NCBI RefSeq assembly: GCF_017654315.1
Contig: NZ_CP072203.1
Location: 4,774,001 to 4,838,000 of the forward strand
DNA from: Gordonia polyisoprenivorans
Lineage (GTDB): Bacteria > Actinomycetota > Actinomycetes > Mycobacteriales > Mycobacteriaceae
Direction: 5' to 3'
DNA length: 64,000 bases
Made by a program: the position numbers and the translations under genes. Position 1 is the stretch's first letter, and every line of letters begins with the position of its first letter. Shown in pieces: positions 1 through 11,466 of the stretch. The notes beneath the pieces are model-generated. The model was not told where the DNA came from and searched no databases. It saw nothing but the letters and a program-made list of their open reading frames with translations.

Positions 1-1085
1 TCGTATCCGACGAGATCCTCGATATGGCCGTCGGAACTCGCCGCCAGGGGCTGGGTGCCGAACTCGGTGAAGCCGGCGTTACGGGCGAGCGCCCGGCTGC
101 CCTCATTGGAGGCCGCTGCGAACATGGTCAGCCGCCGGATGTCGAGGACGTCGAAGATGTGGCGCACCGCCGCCGGGAATGCTTCTCCCAGAACACCTTT
201 GCCACGCGACGCCGGATGCGTGTAGAAGCCGATCTCGGCGCCGGTGACGTCGTCGATCGCGAAGATCGAGATGTCGCCCATGTATTCGTCGGTCTCCTGA
301 TCGGCGACCGCCCAGGTGCAGGTGCTCCCGCACGCGGCGGTCCACCACTTCCGGGTGCGTTCGACTGCCGCATGTTCGACCGACAGCGGATCGGGGCGCT
401 CGAAGAGGTATTTGCGCGAGATCGGGTCGTCGAGGGTCTCGCGGATACGCTCGTCGTCCTTCTCGGCCAGCGGGCGCAACCGGAATCGCTCGGTGTCGAA
501 GGTGGTGGCGTGCCACCGCGATTTCGGTGCGAAGTCGTCGCCGGCATGCCACTTGGCACACCACGCGTCGACGACGCGGCTGTTCATCTCGAGCCAGTCG
601 GGCAGGCGCGCGAGCAGGGTGAACCCGGCGGCGTGCGCGACCCGAAGACTCGCCAGATTGCCCTCGGCGGCGTGGAACCGCACGACCTCCACGTCGCGTT
701 CGGCGGCTGCATACGTCATCGCGAGCACCACCGCCCGGCGCGCGAGACCCGCTCCCCGGGCATCGGGATGCAGGACGAATCCGACCTCGACGATCCGCCC
801 GGCGCCCTGCAGCTCGACACTGCCTGCGAATCGCCCCTCGTGCTCGATCGCCCAGGTCATGGAATCGCCGTCATCCCACCCTCGCAGAGCCCCGTCGATG
901 AAACGCTCGGCATCGGAGCGGCCGTAGGGCGAGGGCATACGCGCCCAGCGCATGGTCAGCGGGTCGGTGGCGTAACCGACCACGCGATCGATGTCGTCAC
1001 TCCGGTGTGCCCGCAGGGTGACCACCCCGTCGGAGCAGACCGGAACCTCGGTCGTTTCGGACAGTCGGGACACTTCGGCTCGCAC
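1..1085 (-). CDS. Tandem GNAT-family N-acetyltransferase (3' end outside window)
   Basis: The reading frame is open from a GTG at 1085 down to the window edge (at least 361 residues), so the C-terminus is missing. The start is chosen because GGAGGAG lies about 6 nt upstream. Two GNAT-like halves are visible. The first (about residues 20-170) contains GFVLHPDARGAGLARRAV, the acetyl-CoA loop pattern. The second (about 195-361) contains IGFYTHPASRGKGVFGEAF and NAGFTEFGTQPLA, typical of RimJ/RimL-type enzymes. GNATs transfer acetyl from acetyl-CoA to amino groups; the substrate here cannot be told. Both halves keep the R/G-rich pyrophosphate loop, so both may be active. Confidence 0.85.
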   Translation of the reverse strand, partial: MRAEVSRLSETTEVPVCSDGVVTLRAHRSDDIDRVVGYATDPLTMRWARMPSPYGRSDAERFIDGALRGWDDGDSMTWAIEHEGRFAGSVELQGAGRIVEVGFVLHPDARGAGLARRAVVLAMTYAAAERDVEVVRFHAAEGNLASLRVAHAAGFTLLARLPDWLEMNSRVVDAWCAKWHAGDDFAPKSRWHATTFDTERFRLRPLAEKDDERIRETLDDPISRKYLFERPDPLSVEHAAVERTRKWWTAACGSTCTWAVADQETDEYMGDISIFAIDDVTGAEIGFYTHPASRGKGVLGEAFPAAVRHIFDVLDIRRLTMFAAASNEGSRALARNAGFTEFGTQPLAASSDGHIEDLVGY

Positions 1086-1207
1086 GCGGATCTCCTCCGT
1101 GGTCGACAGCAGCCGTGTTCGAGCCTAACGGGTCTGCGACGACGGGGCGATGTTTGCGCCCGATCGACCGTGTCCCGCCTCGTCGGCGGGCGTCGACGCG
1201 GCCGGTG

Positions 1208-2350
1208 TCAGACGTCGAGGGTGCAGTCCCCCGCGGCCGCGCTGACGCAGGTCTGGATACGTTCACCCTCGACGTGTTCGACACCCGACCGCAGATCGCG
1301 AACGCATCCGCGGTCGAGCATCACCACACAGCTCTGACAGATGCCCATGCGGCACCCGAACGGCATGAGTACCCCTGCCGACTCCCCTGCCTCGAGCAGT
1401 GTCGTGGCGCCGTCGACCTCCTCGGTCCGCCCGGAACGACCGAAGGTGACCGTTCCGCCGACCGCACCCACCACGCCCCGCTCGAGCGCGAACCGTTCGA
1501 TGTGCAGCAGATCGGCATGGCCGTCGGCGAACACACCAGAAACCATGTCGAGGAAGGCACCCGGGCCGCACGCCCACGTCTGCCGCTGCGTCCAATCCGG
1601 GCAGAGCGCGGTCAGCGAGTCCGGGGTCACCTTGCCGTCGGTCCGGGTGTATTGGATGTGCAGATCGATGACGCCGTCGGCGTGCAACCGCGACAGTTCG
1701 TCGCCGAAGAGGAGATCCGCGGGCGTCGGGGTGGAATGGATGAGCCGGATGTCGGTGCGCTGGTGGCGGTGGGCCATGGTGCGCAGCATCGAGATGATCG
1801 GCGTGATGCCACTGCCGGCCGTGACGAACAAGATCTTGTCCGGAAGTGGTTGCGGGAGCACGAATTCACCTTGCGGCGCCGCCAACCGCACGACGGTGCC
1901 CGGCGTCAGGCCATTGACCAGATGCGAAGACAGGAAGCCCTCCGGCATCGCCTTGACGGTGATGGCGATGGTCCCCTCGTCGCGCGTCGTGTCGGGGACC
2001 GAGGTCAGCGAGTAGGAGCGCCAGGTCCACCGCCCGTCGACGAGGACACCGATGCCGATGTACTGACCGGGCGCGTAGTCGAAGGAGAATCCCCATCCGG
2101 GACGGATACGGATGGTCGCCGAGTCCTCGGTCTCGGCGGTGACCGACACGATCTTGCCGCGCAGCTCGCGCGCCGACCACAGCGGATTGGCCAGATGCAG
2201 ATAGTCGTCGGGCAGCAGCGGGGTGGTCACCCGGGCAACAGCAGCACGAATCCACTGCCCGCCCCTGGTCCGGGCGGCGATCCCCGACACCGGCTCCTCG
2301 AATCGTTCCCGGATGTCCCGGACCCTGATTCCCCCAGCCCTGAATTTCAT
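1208..2350 (-). CDS. Ferredoxin reductase with C-terminal 2Fe-2S domain (desaturase partner type)
   Basis: A 380-residue oxidoreductase of the ferredoxin-NADP reductase family with a fused plant-type ferredoxin. The FAD-binding signature RSYSLTSVP lies near residue 112 and the NAD(P) loop GSGITP near 175. The C-terminus has cysteines at about 333, 338, 341 and 368 (CRMGICQSC, then TCVS), which ligate a 2Fe-2S cluster. It is the likely equivalent of M. tuberculosis Rv3230c, which passes NADPH electrons to the stearoyl-CoA delta-9 desaturase DesA3. No desaturase lies beside it here, so the partner is inferred. ATG 2350 is preferred over in-frame upstream codons because a GAGG sits about 9 nt before it. 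A perfect palindrome lies upstream. Confidence 0.88.
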   Translation of the reverse strand: MKFRAGGIRVRDIRERFEEPVSGIAARTRGGQWIRAAVARVTTPLLPDDYLHLANPLWSARELRGKIVSVTAETEDSATIRIRPGWGFSFDYAPGQYIGIGVLVDGRWTWRSYSLTSVPDTTRDEGTIAITVKAMPEGFLSSHLVNGLTPGTVVRLAAPQGEFVLPQPLPDKILFVTAGSGITPIISMLRTMAHRHQRTDIRLIHSTPTPADLLFGDELSRLHADGVIDLHIQYTRTDGKVTPDSLTALCPDWTQRQTWACGPGAFLDMVSGVFADGHADLLHIERFALERGVVGAVGGTVTFGRSGRTEEVDGATTLLEAGESAGVLMPFGCRMGICQSCVVMLDRGCVRDLRSGVEHVEGERIQTCVSAAAGDCTLDV

Positions 2351-2390
2351 GACGCCCATCCTCGAACTCGTCGATCCGCTCACCGGACCA

Positions 2391-2418
2391 CCGTAACCTA
2401 CGGGAGCGTAGGTTACGG
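2391..2418. promoter_or_regulatory. Perfect 12-bp inverted repeat, TetR-type operator candidate
   Basis: CCGTAACCTACG, a GGAG spacer and CGTAGGTTACGG form a perfect palindrome 41 bp upstream of the reductase start. The length, symmetry and position fit an operator for a TetR-family repressor of lipid-modification genes. The regulator is not in the window. Confidence 0.6.
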
Positions 2419-2469
2419 TCCGAGAGGGCGATACCCCGTGGCCACCCCGGGTTCTCGGACCCGGGGGAT

Positions 2470-3036
2470 TCAGAGCAGTTCGAGCAGGAACGGCAGCTCC
2501 TGGGTGGCATACCACCCCAGGTCGTGATCATCGACGTCACCGACGGCGAGTTCGGCGTCCTCGTCACCGAGATCGGCGGCGTCGATGACGACGACGGCGT
2601 TGCGCACCGCGGCCTCGGCGTCGGCCCCGTCGACATGCACCGAGGCGACGGCCGAGCGCGGGATCGGTCCGGCGGCACGGACGACGGCGGCGTCGAGTTC
2701 GGGATGCAGGGTGGGGTTCTCGACGTCGGCGGCGACGACCGCCCGACGTGGTGGCAGCTTCGGGGTGACACCGGGCTTGGTGCCGGCCGCATCGGCGGCG
2801 AGTTCGGCATCGGCGTGGGCGTCGCCGGGTTCTGGGGCCTCACCGGCGAGCAGCCGCAGCGACGCCCGCGCGGCCTCACGCATCGCGACCTCGGCGAGTT
2901 CCTCGTCGTCGCCGGACAGGAACGATTCGCGCAAGGCCGGGGTCAGCGCGAATCCCGTCCCGCCGACCGGCCGGAACTCACCCGACTCGTCGAGTTCCAT
3001 CAGCATCGTCAACGTCGCCGGAAAGTACACCCTCAT
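2470..3036 (-). CDS. Conserved hypothetical protein (Rv3231c-like, DUF6912 type)
   Basis: A 188-residue soluble protein beginning [12 protein letters not shown], with no signal peptide or membrane segment. It has a conserved N-terminal strand pattern, an acidic and alanine-rich middle, and the closing motif [15 protein letters not shown]. Position between the ferredoxin reductase and a WS/DGAT-like gene matches the Rv3230c-Rv3231c-Rv3233c order of mycobacteria, so it is probably the Rv3231c equivalent. Function is unknown. ATG 3036 has AAGGA about 8 nt upstream. The reductase lies about 120 bp downstream on the same strand, but with its own operator-like palindrome. Confidence 0.8.
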   Translation of the reverse strand: MRVYFPATLTMLMELDESGEFRPVGGTGFALTPALRESFLSGDDEELAEVAMREAARASLRLLAGEAPEPGDAHADAELAADAAGTKPGVTPKLPPRRAVVAADVENPTLHPELDAAVVRAAGPIPRSAVASVHVDGADAEAAVRNAVVVIDAADLGDEDAELAVGDVDDHDLGWYATQELPFLLELL

Positions 3037-3112
3037 CGATGAGTCCTTCGCTTCTGCACGCGCTCACCCTACTGGCCGACGGCGGTCGGCGTGATCGCGC
3101 GATCTCGCCCAC

Positions 3113-4555
3113 TCATTGCGCCCCCAGCAATTCCTCGAACGACTCGGCGACGTAGCCCGCGAGCGCGGGCAGATCACCGATGACGCCGCGGTCTGCGGTG
3201 AACGCGAAGTTCAACCGGTCGCGGTACTCCACCACCCCGATCGACAACGCGTGTCCGGCGATCAACCCCGGCACCGCATGCACCGCACTCACCTTGCGCC
3301 CCAAGACATACCGATCCGACACCGGCGAGCTGGTGATGGACAGGGGGATGTTGTAGCCGCGGGTACCGAGCGACCGGAACGCCCACGAGCTGAATTCCGG
3401 GAACGGCACCATGCCGAGGTCGGGAAGCAGTGGCCGCGGACCGAGCGTCACCCGGCGCGACGATTGGGCGTAGCGATCGGCGAGCGCGGCGACCTGTGAG
3501 AGCCGCACCTTCGGATTGTCCTCTCCCACGGGCAGATCCGTCACGAAGCCCGGGGCACCCACATCGATCCACGTGGAATCCCGCTCGGCATCCGGCGCCA
3601 TCCCCGGATCCCGGGTCGACAGCGGGATCTCGACGCGCACCGTGTCGGTGATGGGAGCGGCGACGTCGAAGGACAGCAACCACCGGCGCATCACGCCGCT
3701 GACGATCGCGAGCACCACATCGTTGACGGTGCAACGATGGTGCTCGGCGATCTTCGCGCAGTCGCGGCGAGGCACCGAGGACACCGCGAACATCTGCGAC
3801 GAACTACCCGGCGAGTTCAGCGGACTCTGTGGCGCCGAGTCGGTCACCTCGCCGATCAGATCGCCGATACGTCGCACCGTGGAGTCGACGACCGTGCGGA
3901 CACCACCGACGACGCCGTTGCCGGTGACGACCGAGTCGATGAACTCCCCCGGCCGCGACACCGCCTCGGCGAGCGCACCGATCGCCAAAGACGTCGCACC
4001 GGGTGGGTGCCCGGGCATCCACAGGTCCGGCTCGTACTGCACCACCTCGGCGGTCTCGTCGGTGATCACCTGACTGATCTCGGGTCCGGCGAAGTCGTCG
4101 ACGAGACACCGATGGCTCTTGGTGAGCACCGCATAGCCGTTGCCCTCGAGCCCCTCGATCAGATACATCTCCCAGAGCGGTCGCGACCGATCCAGCGGGC
4201 GCGACATCACGCGGGCGATCAGATCGCCGAGTTCGGTCAGAGTGCCCGGGCGGGGCAGCCCGGAGCGGCGGATGTGGAAGTTGATGTCGAAGTCGTGATC
4301 GTCGACCCACACCGGCCGCGCCAGACCCATCGTCACCGGCAGAACGATCTGCCGGTAGCGCGGCGCGAGCTGTAACCGGTTCTCCACCAACGACACCAGC
4401 GAGGGATAGTCGAGGATGTGACGCGCGCCGTCGGCCGCGGCCCCGGCGGGCGGGCCGGCATCGTCGAAGATCAGCAGCGCCCCCAGATGGCTGGTCGCGC
4501 CCGTCGGATCCAGGAAGTAGTACATCGCCTCGCGCGGGGACAACCGATTGGCCAC
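3113..4555 (-). CDS. Wax ester synthase/diacylglycerol acyltransferase (WS/DGAT)-like protein, abnormal active site
   Basis: About 480 residues with the WS/DGAT layout: N-terminal NRLSPREAMYYFLDP, the middle VDDHDFDINFHIRRSGLPRPG, and a C-terminal NIPLSITSSPVSDRYVLG block. The family esterifies acyl-CoA onto fatty alcohol or diacylglycerol to make storage lipids. The invariant catalytic motif HHxxxDG instead reads HRCLVDD at residues 148-154, so the second histidine is arginine and the glycine is aspartate. The enzyme may therefore be inactive or altered. GTG 4555 gives the family-typical N-terminus but has no good ribosome site, and the frame stays open to 4714. It probably corresponds to the Rv3233c/Rv3234c (tgs3) locus. 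Confidence 0.82.
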   Translation of the reverse strand: MANRLSPREAMYYFLDPTGATSHLGALLIFDDAGPPAGAAADGARHILDYPSLVSLVENRLQLAPRYRQIVLPVTMGLARPVWVDDHDFDINFHIRRSGLPRPGTLTELGDLIARVMSRPLDRSRPLWEMYLIEGLEGNGYAVLTKSHRCLVDDFAGPEISQVITDETAEVVQYEPDLWMPGHPPGATSLAIGALAEAVSRPGEFIDSVVTGNGVVGGVRTVVDSTVRRIGDLIGEVTDSAPQSPLNSPGSSSQMFAVSSVPRRDCAKIAEHHRCTVNDVVLAIVSGVMRRWLLSFDVAAPITDTVRVEIPLSTRDPGMAPDAERDSTWIDVGAPGFVTDLPVGEDNPKVRLSQVAALADRYAQSSRRVTLGPRPLLPDLGMVPFPEFSSWAFRSLGTRGYNIPLSITSSPVSDRYVLGRKVSAVHAVPGLIAGHALSIGVVEYRDRLNFAFTADRGVIGDLPALAGYVAESFEELLGAQ

Positions 4556-4575
4556 ATCGATGATCGTAAGGCCTG

Positions 4576-4603
4576 GGGGTGCAACCCCTCGGCAACTGTT
4601 GCC
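4576..4603. other. Two adjacent small hairpins between divergent genes
   Basis: GGGGT-gca-ACCCC (4576-4588) and GGCAACTGTTGCC (4591-4603) are consecutive palindromes just before the WS/DGAT-like start and about 100 bp before the butanediol dehydrogenase start. They could be a leader structure or operator pair; I cannot match them to a named riboswitch. Confidence 0.3.
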
Positions 4604-4701
4604 CGACGTGGGCGCTCGGTTCTTCACTCGATGCCAGAGTGCCCGGCGAGGAACCGACGACCACGACGGTCCGCCGGCACCGGAGAAGAACGGAGTTGAT
4701 G

Positions 4702-5781
4702 ATGCGCGCAGCACGCTATTACGACCGGGGGGACATCCGGATCGAGGACATCGACGAGCCCGCCGTCGAGCCCGGCACCGTCGCCATCGATGTGGCGTGG
4801 TGCGGGATCTGTGGGACCGACCTGCACGAGTACGCCGACGGACCCATCTTCATCCCGCCGTCGGGACACCCTCAGCCGATCAGCGGCGAAAGCGCGCCGA
4901 TCACGCTGGGACACGAGATGTCGGGTGTGGTGTCGGCGGTCGGCGACGGCGTCGAGGACCTCGCGCCGGGCGATCACGTCGTCGTGGAGCCCTACATCAT
5001 CGCCGACGGTGTCGACACCGGCCCGGACAGCCACAACTATCACCTCTCGGCCGACATGAATTTCATCGGGCTCGGTGGTCGCGGTGGTGGCCTCGGCGAG
5101 AAGATCGTCGTCGAGCGACGCTGGGTCCACAAGGTGTCCAAGGACATTCCCCTCGACCAGGCGGCGTTGATCGAACCCCTGTCGGTGGGATTCCATGCGG
5201 TGCAGCGCAGCGGCGCCGGTGCCGGGGACGTCGCGTTGATCACCGGAGCCGGCCCGATCGGTCTGCTCACCGCGGCGGTGTGCAAGGCCGAGGGCATCAC
5301 CACGATCGTCAGCGAGCCGAGCCGGCTGCGCCGGGAGAAGGCTCGTGACACCGGCGTCGGTGACCACATCGTCGACCCGTCGACGCAGGACGTGGTCGAG
5401 GTCGTCCGGGATCTCACCGGCGGTCGCGGTGCCGACGTCGGCTTCGAATGCACCTCGGTGCAGCCGGCTCTCGACACCCTCTTCGATGCGCTCAAGCCGA
5501 CGGGAGTCCTTGTGGTGGTGTCGATCTGGGGTCATCCCGGGACGCTCGACATGCAGAAACTGGTGCTCAAGGAGATCGACATGCGCGGCACCATCGCCTA
5601 CGTCAACAGCCATCCGGCGACCATCCGGCTCGTCGAGGAGGGCAAGGTCGATCTCGCACCCTTCATCACCGGGCGCATCGGACTCGACCAGCTTCTCGAC
5701 GAGGGCTTCGACACGCTGTTGCACCACAACGAAACCGCGGTGAAGATCTTGGTCTCGCCGTCCGGTGCGGGCGTGAGCTGA
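4702..5781 (+). CDS. 2,3-butanediol dehydrogenase-like zinc MDR alcohol dehydrogenase
   Basis: A 359-residue medium-chain dehydrogenase. Catalytic-zinc elements are present: CGICGTDLHEY near residue 35 and GHEMSG near 73. The NAD-binding loop GAGPIG lies near 180. The usual four-cysteine structural-zinc lobe is absent: the region after VVVEPY has no cysteine and reads through a glycine-rich FIGLGGRGGGLGEK. That is how I recall an actinobacterial subgroup annotated as (R,R)-butanediol dehydrogenase, which interconverts acetoin and butanediol. ATG 4702 is favoured over ATG 4699 because CGGAG at 4691-4695 is then 6 nt away. Transcribed divergently from the WS/DGAT-like gene. The exact substrate is inferred. 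Confidence 0.82.
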   Translation: MRAARYYDRGDIRIEDIDEPAVEPGTVAIDVAWCGICGTDLHEYADGPIFIPPSGHPQPISGESAPITLGHEMSGVVSAVGDGVEDLAPGDHVVVEPYIIADGVDTGPDSHNYHLSADMNFIGLGGRGGGLGEKIVVERRWVHKVSKDIPLDQAALIEPLSVGFHAVQRSGAGAGDVALITGAGPIGLLTAAVCKAEGITTIVSEPSRLRREKARDTGVGDHIVDPSTQDVVEVVRDLTGGRGADVGFECTSVQPALDTLFDALKPTGVLVVVSIWGHPGTLDMQKLVLKEIDMRGTIAYVNSHPATIRLVEEGKVDLAPFITGRIGLDQLLDEGFDTLLHHNETAVKILVSPSGAGVS

Positions 5782-5791
5782 GCGCCTGCTC

Positions 5792-6406
5792 TCAGCTCAT
5801 CTCCAAAGTCGCCAGCCGCCACCGGTATTCGACCCGAACCGGAAGGCTCGATCGGACCCGGCCGGCCTGGCGCACCCGGACCGGGACGCGTTCGATGCGT
5901 CCGGCGAAAGCGCGAACCCGGCGACCCCGCTCGAAACTGCCGAAGATCTCCGCCGTCGACGGATCACACATCTGGATGTGGATCCGTCGTATGCGGGCGC
6001 TCACTCCTGCGGCGCGGTTCTCGGGCCGGGCGATGTCGGGGCGCAGCAGGGTGACGATGTGCTCGTAGAGCTGTGGGGAGACCGCGGTCTCCAGGTGTGC
6101 CGCCGGACGCCGCCGGTCGAGGACCTCGAGCAGAGCGGTGACGGTCCGCGCGGCAACGCGGCGTGCCTCGACCGTCCCCGCCGGTACCGCCACCGGCTCG
6201 GGTCGTCGGACCGGCGGCGTACCGAGCGGTGCGGTCACCAGCGGCCCGTCGGTCGCCCGGCTCGGCTCCCCGACCGGCTCGTAGGCGGGTGCTGCGACGA
6301 CGCGTAGATGGTCGACGGGCGTATCGGCCACGGCGCGAACGGGGACTTGAGCCCCTGCGCGAACGGGAGCGTCGGCGGGAGCGGTGGCGGTGAGGGTTGT
6401 GGTCAT
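5792..6406 (-). CDS. Ala/Arg/Pro-rich protein, Rv3235-like (DUF6459)
   Basis: About 204 residues with a proline- and alanine-rich first half and a more ordered second half. The second half runs from ARTVTALLEVLDRRRPA to RVEYRWRLATLE and resembles the DUF6459/Rv3235 family found beside secA in mycobacteria. There are no membrane segments. Function is unknown. The frame extends upstream into the secA end, so ATG 6406 is chosen to avoid the overlap, though its ribosome site is weak. It is convergent with the dehydrogenase, 10 bp away. Confidence 0.7.
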   Translation of the reverse strand: MTTTLTATAPADAPVRAGAQVPVRAVADTPVDHLRVVAAPAYEPVGEPSRATDGPLVTAPLGTPPVRRPEPVAVPAGTVEARRVAARTVTALLEVLDRRRPAAHLETAVSPQLYEHIVTLLRPDIARPENRAAGVSARIRRIHIQMCDPSTAEIFGSFERGRRVRAFAGRIERVPVRVRQAGRVRSSLPVRVEYRWRLATLEMS

Positions 6407-6440
6407 GGAAATCGGACGCACCGCAGGGCGCTCCGGTTCC

Positions 6441-6460
6441 ACTTCGTCCGAAGTTTTTTT
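6441..6460 (+). terminator. Small hairpin plus T-run, possible plus-strand terminator
   Basis: ACTTC-gtcc-GAAGT is followed by seven T residues on the plus strand. No plus-strand gene ends nearby, so it could only stop antisense transcription from the dehydrogenase side. Confidence 0.3.
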
Positions 6461-6470
6461 CGGCGGCCGC

Positions 6471-9296
<2,826 letters not shown>

Positions 9297-9439
9297 CGTT
9301 GATCGAGTCCCTTACTCATGTCGACGTCCAACCACGGCCCGTGCAGCGCACAGGCCGCCGTCCATCGTACCGAGGCCGCCTGAAGAAGATCTGATCGGCC
9401 GCATCGGGGGTCGGGGGTGACCGATTCGGCGCCGACGCG

Positions 9440-9480
9440 CGGCGGGGCGGTACGGACGTATCGTCCGCACCGCCCCGCCG
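9440..9480. terminator. GC-rich stem-loop terminator after hpf
   Basis: CGGCGGGGCGGT and ACCGCCCCGCCG form the outer arms of a long hairpin with an inner CGGACG/CGTCCG pairing. It lies 23 bp beyond the hpf stop and before secA on the same strand. It lacks a T-run but is strong, so it probably separates the two transcripts. Confidence 0.65.
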
Positions 9481-9502
9481 ACGGACTCGACAGGTTCGCC
9501 GG

Positions 9503-10270
9503 TCAGGCGAGCCGGATCAGCCCGTAGTCGAAGGCGTGGCGTCGGTAGACCACCGACGGCTTGTCGCTCTCCTTGTCGTGGAACAGGAAGAAGTCGTGCC
9601 CGACGAGCTCCATCTCGTAGAGCGCGTCATCGACGGTCATCGGCACCGCGGGGTGCTCCTTGACGCGGACCACCTGACCGGGCGTGCGTTCGGCGACACC
9701 GTCATCCCACTGCTGTTCGGCCGACTGTTCGGCACCCTCGGGCGACGGGCCCGCATCAACCGACAGCTGGTTGTCACGCAGGCGGGGCGCCCCGACCTCG
9801 GTGGCCTCGGCCACCGACAAGGGGCGGCGGTTGCCGTAGTGCACCTTGCGGCGGTCCTTGACCCGACGCAGTCGCGACTCGATCTTGTCCAGTGCCGACT
9901 CGAGTGCCGAGTAGAAATTCTCGCCACACGCCTGTGCGCGCACCACCGGGCCCTTGCCCATCGCGGTGAGTTCCACCTGCTGACAGACCTTGGACTGGCG
10001 GCGATTGCGTTCGTGGTTCAGCTCGACGTCGAAGCGGAAAATGGTCGGATCGTAGCGTTCGAGTCGGGCGAGCTTGTCGCCGACGAAGATCCGGTAATGC
10101 TCGGGTATTTCGACGTTGCGGCCGCTGAACGCCACCTTGGCGTCGGGCTCGGCGGGTTCGTCGGACTCCACCGTTCCCGGTGGGATGACGAACGCGGACT
10201 GGTTGTCGATGTCGTCGACCGCGGCGACCTTGGATTCGCGCTGGCCCTTGCGGTGGATGACAGATGACAT
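9503..10270 (-). CDS. hpf: Ribosome hibernation promoting factor, long form
   Basis: A 255-residue protein. The N-terminal domain (about 50-145) has the HPF/RaiA pattern, with PEHYRIFVGDKLARLERYD and a basic stretch DRRKVHYG. It binds the 30S decoding region and silences ribosomes. The C-terminal domain (about 200-255) ends SVVYRRHAFDYGLIRLA, the dimerisation tail that makes 100S ribosomes in long-form HPF. ATG 10270 has AGGAGGT about 6 nt upstream. Equivalent to Rv3241c by position between secA and comF. Probably raised in stationary phase or hypoxia in relatives. Confidence 0.95.
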   Translation of the reverse strand: MSSVIHRKGQRESKVAAVDDIDNQSAFVIPPGTVESDEPAEPDAKVAFSGRNVEIPEHYRIFVGDKLARLERYDPTIFRFDVELNHERNRRQSKVCQQVELTAMGKGPVVRAQACGENFYSALESALDKIESRLRRVKDRRKVHYGNRRPLSVAEATEVGAPRLRDNQLSVDAGPSPEGAEQSAEQQWDDGVAERTPGQVVRVKEHPAVPMTVDDALYEMELVGHDFFLFHDKESDKPSVVYRRHAFDYGLIRLA

Positions 10271-10658
10271 GGAACTACCTCCTGGAAAGTGCTTTTCGAC
10301 CTCGAGGTGCCGAACACGGGGTCCACCAATCACATGCGCCCAAGAGGAATGTCAAAGAAGTTGGCGCTCAATGATTTCGGATGGATCCTTCGATGTCGAC
10401 TCAAGAATCGCAGAGCAGGAACCGAGTCAGTACCGACCGACGGTCGGCACCCATGTGCACTGGCCTCACCTCCCGGCGCGGAGCGGTTGTGCGCTCCTGC
10501 GATGACCAATCAACCTCTTGTACCTCTGACCGTAGTCGGATGTTCGCAGCGCGGCCACGTTTCTGATCAGTGCGTCACGTCGCGGTCACCGAAGTCGGGA
10601 CCAACGGCCCACCCGGGAGCGCGACGACCGGCACTCCACAGACCCGAACCCGCCCACG
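10271..10658. other. 388-bp divergent intergenic region, hpf/comF
   Basis: This separates hpf (leftward) from comF (rightward) and must hold both promoters. I see no convincing RNA gene, strong palindrome or small coding frame in it. Its composition is less GC-biased than neighbouring genes, as expected of a promoter region. Confidence 0.4.
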
Positions 10659-10721
10659 GTGGCGACGGGCACACGCCCACGCGGACGGGACGTCCGAGAG
10701 ATCCGATGCCACGCTCGACGG

Positions 10722-11438
10722 GTGAGCACACCCCCGTCCCGCCCGGTGGCCTCCCTCTTCTCGGTCCTCGCCACGGGCCTGGGACGGGTGGGCGTCGAGG
10801 GCGCCGACCTCGTCCTGCCGCGCACGTGCGGCGGTTGCGGGCGCCCCGGACGCGATTGGTGTCCCGACTGCGCGGCGAAGGTCGCCGACGCACCCCTCGA
10901 ATTGCATCCGCGGGTGTCCATCGGGCTCCCGGTGTGGTCGGTGGGCCGCTACCGGGGACCGTTGCGCGCCTCGATCATCGCGATGAAAGAACACGGGCGG
11001 CGTGACCTCGTCACACCTCTCGGACGGGCGCTGGCCGACACGGTGATCACGCTGGCGCGCTGGGGCGAGCTGCCCGACGCCGCGCGGCTGCATCTGATCC
11101 CGGCACCGACCCGCCCACTCGCGGCCCGGCGTCGGGGCGGCGACCCGGTGACGGCCGTCGCCGGCGTCGCCGCCGCACATCTGGGCCCCCGCACCCGGGT
11201 GCGGCCATTGCTGACCACGGCGATGACCACCCGCGACTCGTCGGGGCTCGACGCGCGCGAGCGGCGCGCGAACCTCCGCGGCAGCATCCGACTGCGAGCC
11301 GATGCGCACTGTCCTGCGGGTGCGGCGATCCTCGTCGACGACGTACTCACCACCGGCGCCACGGCCGCCGAATCGGTGCGGGTGTGCCGCACCCACGGAA
11401 TCGGGATCGGCGCGGTCGTGGTCCTCGCCGGGGCCTGA
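10722..11438 (+). CDS. comF: ComF family phosphoribosyltransferase-like protein
   Basis: About 238 residues. An N-terminal zinc-ribbon (CGGCGRPGRDWCPDC) is followed by a type I phosphoribosyltransferase fold with the PRPP-binding motif ILVDDVLTTGAT near the C-terminus. In competent bacteria ComF links DNA uptake to the cytosol; in actinobacteria its role is uncertain. The start is unclear: the frame is open from GTG 10659 and another GTG lies at 10788. None has a strong ribosome site, and GTG 10722 was chosen as intermediate. Equivalent to Rv3242c by position. Convergent with lpqB, 28 bp apart. Confidence 0.88.
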   Translation: MSTPPSRPVASLFSVLATGLGRVGVEGADLVLPRTCGGCGRPGRDWCPDCAAKVADAPLELHPRVSIGLPVWSVGRYRGPLRASIIAMKEHGRRDLVTPLGRALADTVITLARWGELPDAARLHLIPAPTRPLAARRRGGDPVTAVAGVAAAHLGPRTRVRPLLTTAMTTRDSSGLDARERRANLRGSIRLRADAHCPAGAAILVDDVLTTGATAAESVRVCRTHGIGIGAVVVLAGA

Positions 11439-11466
11439 AATACCCTGCGTCACAACAGCGGTCGCG

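Noticed and set aside
24..1337. Long plus-strand open frame over the acetyltransferase
   Set aside because: It is the shadow of the minus-strand GNAT gene, which has clear acetyl-CoA motifs and a ribosome site; the plus frame has no homology-like features.
4560..4698. Riboswitch (SAM or cobalamin type) between the divergent genes at 4.6 kb
   Set aside because: Two small hairpins exist but no conserved core of a named class.
6441..6460. secA terminator
   Set aside because: The T-run is on the plus strand, so it cannot serve minus-strand secA.
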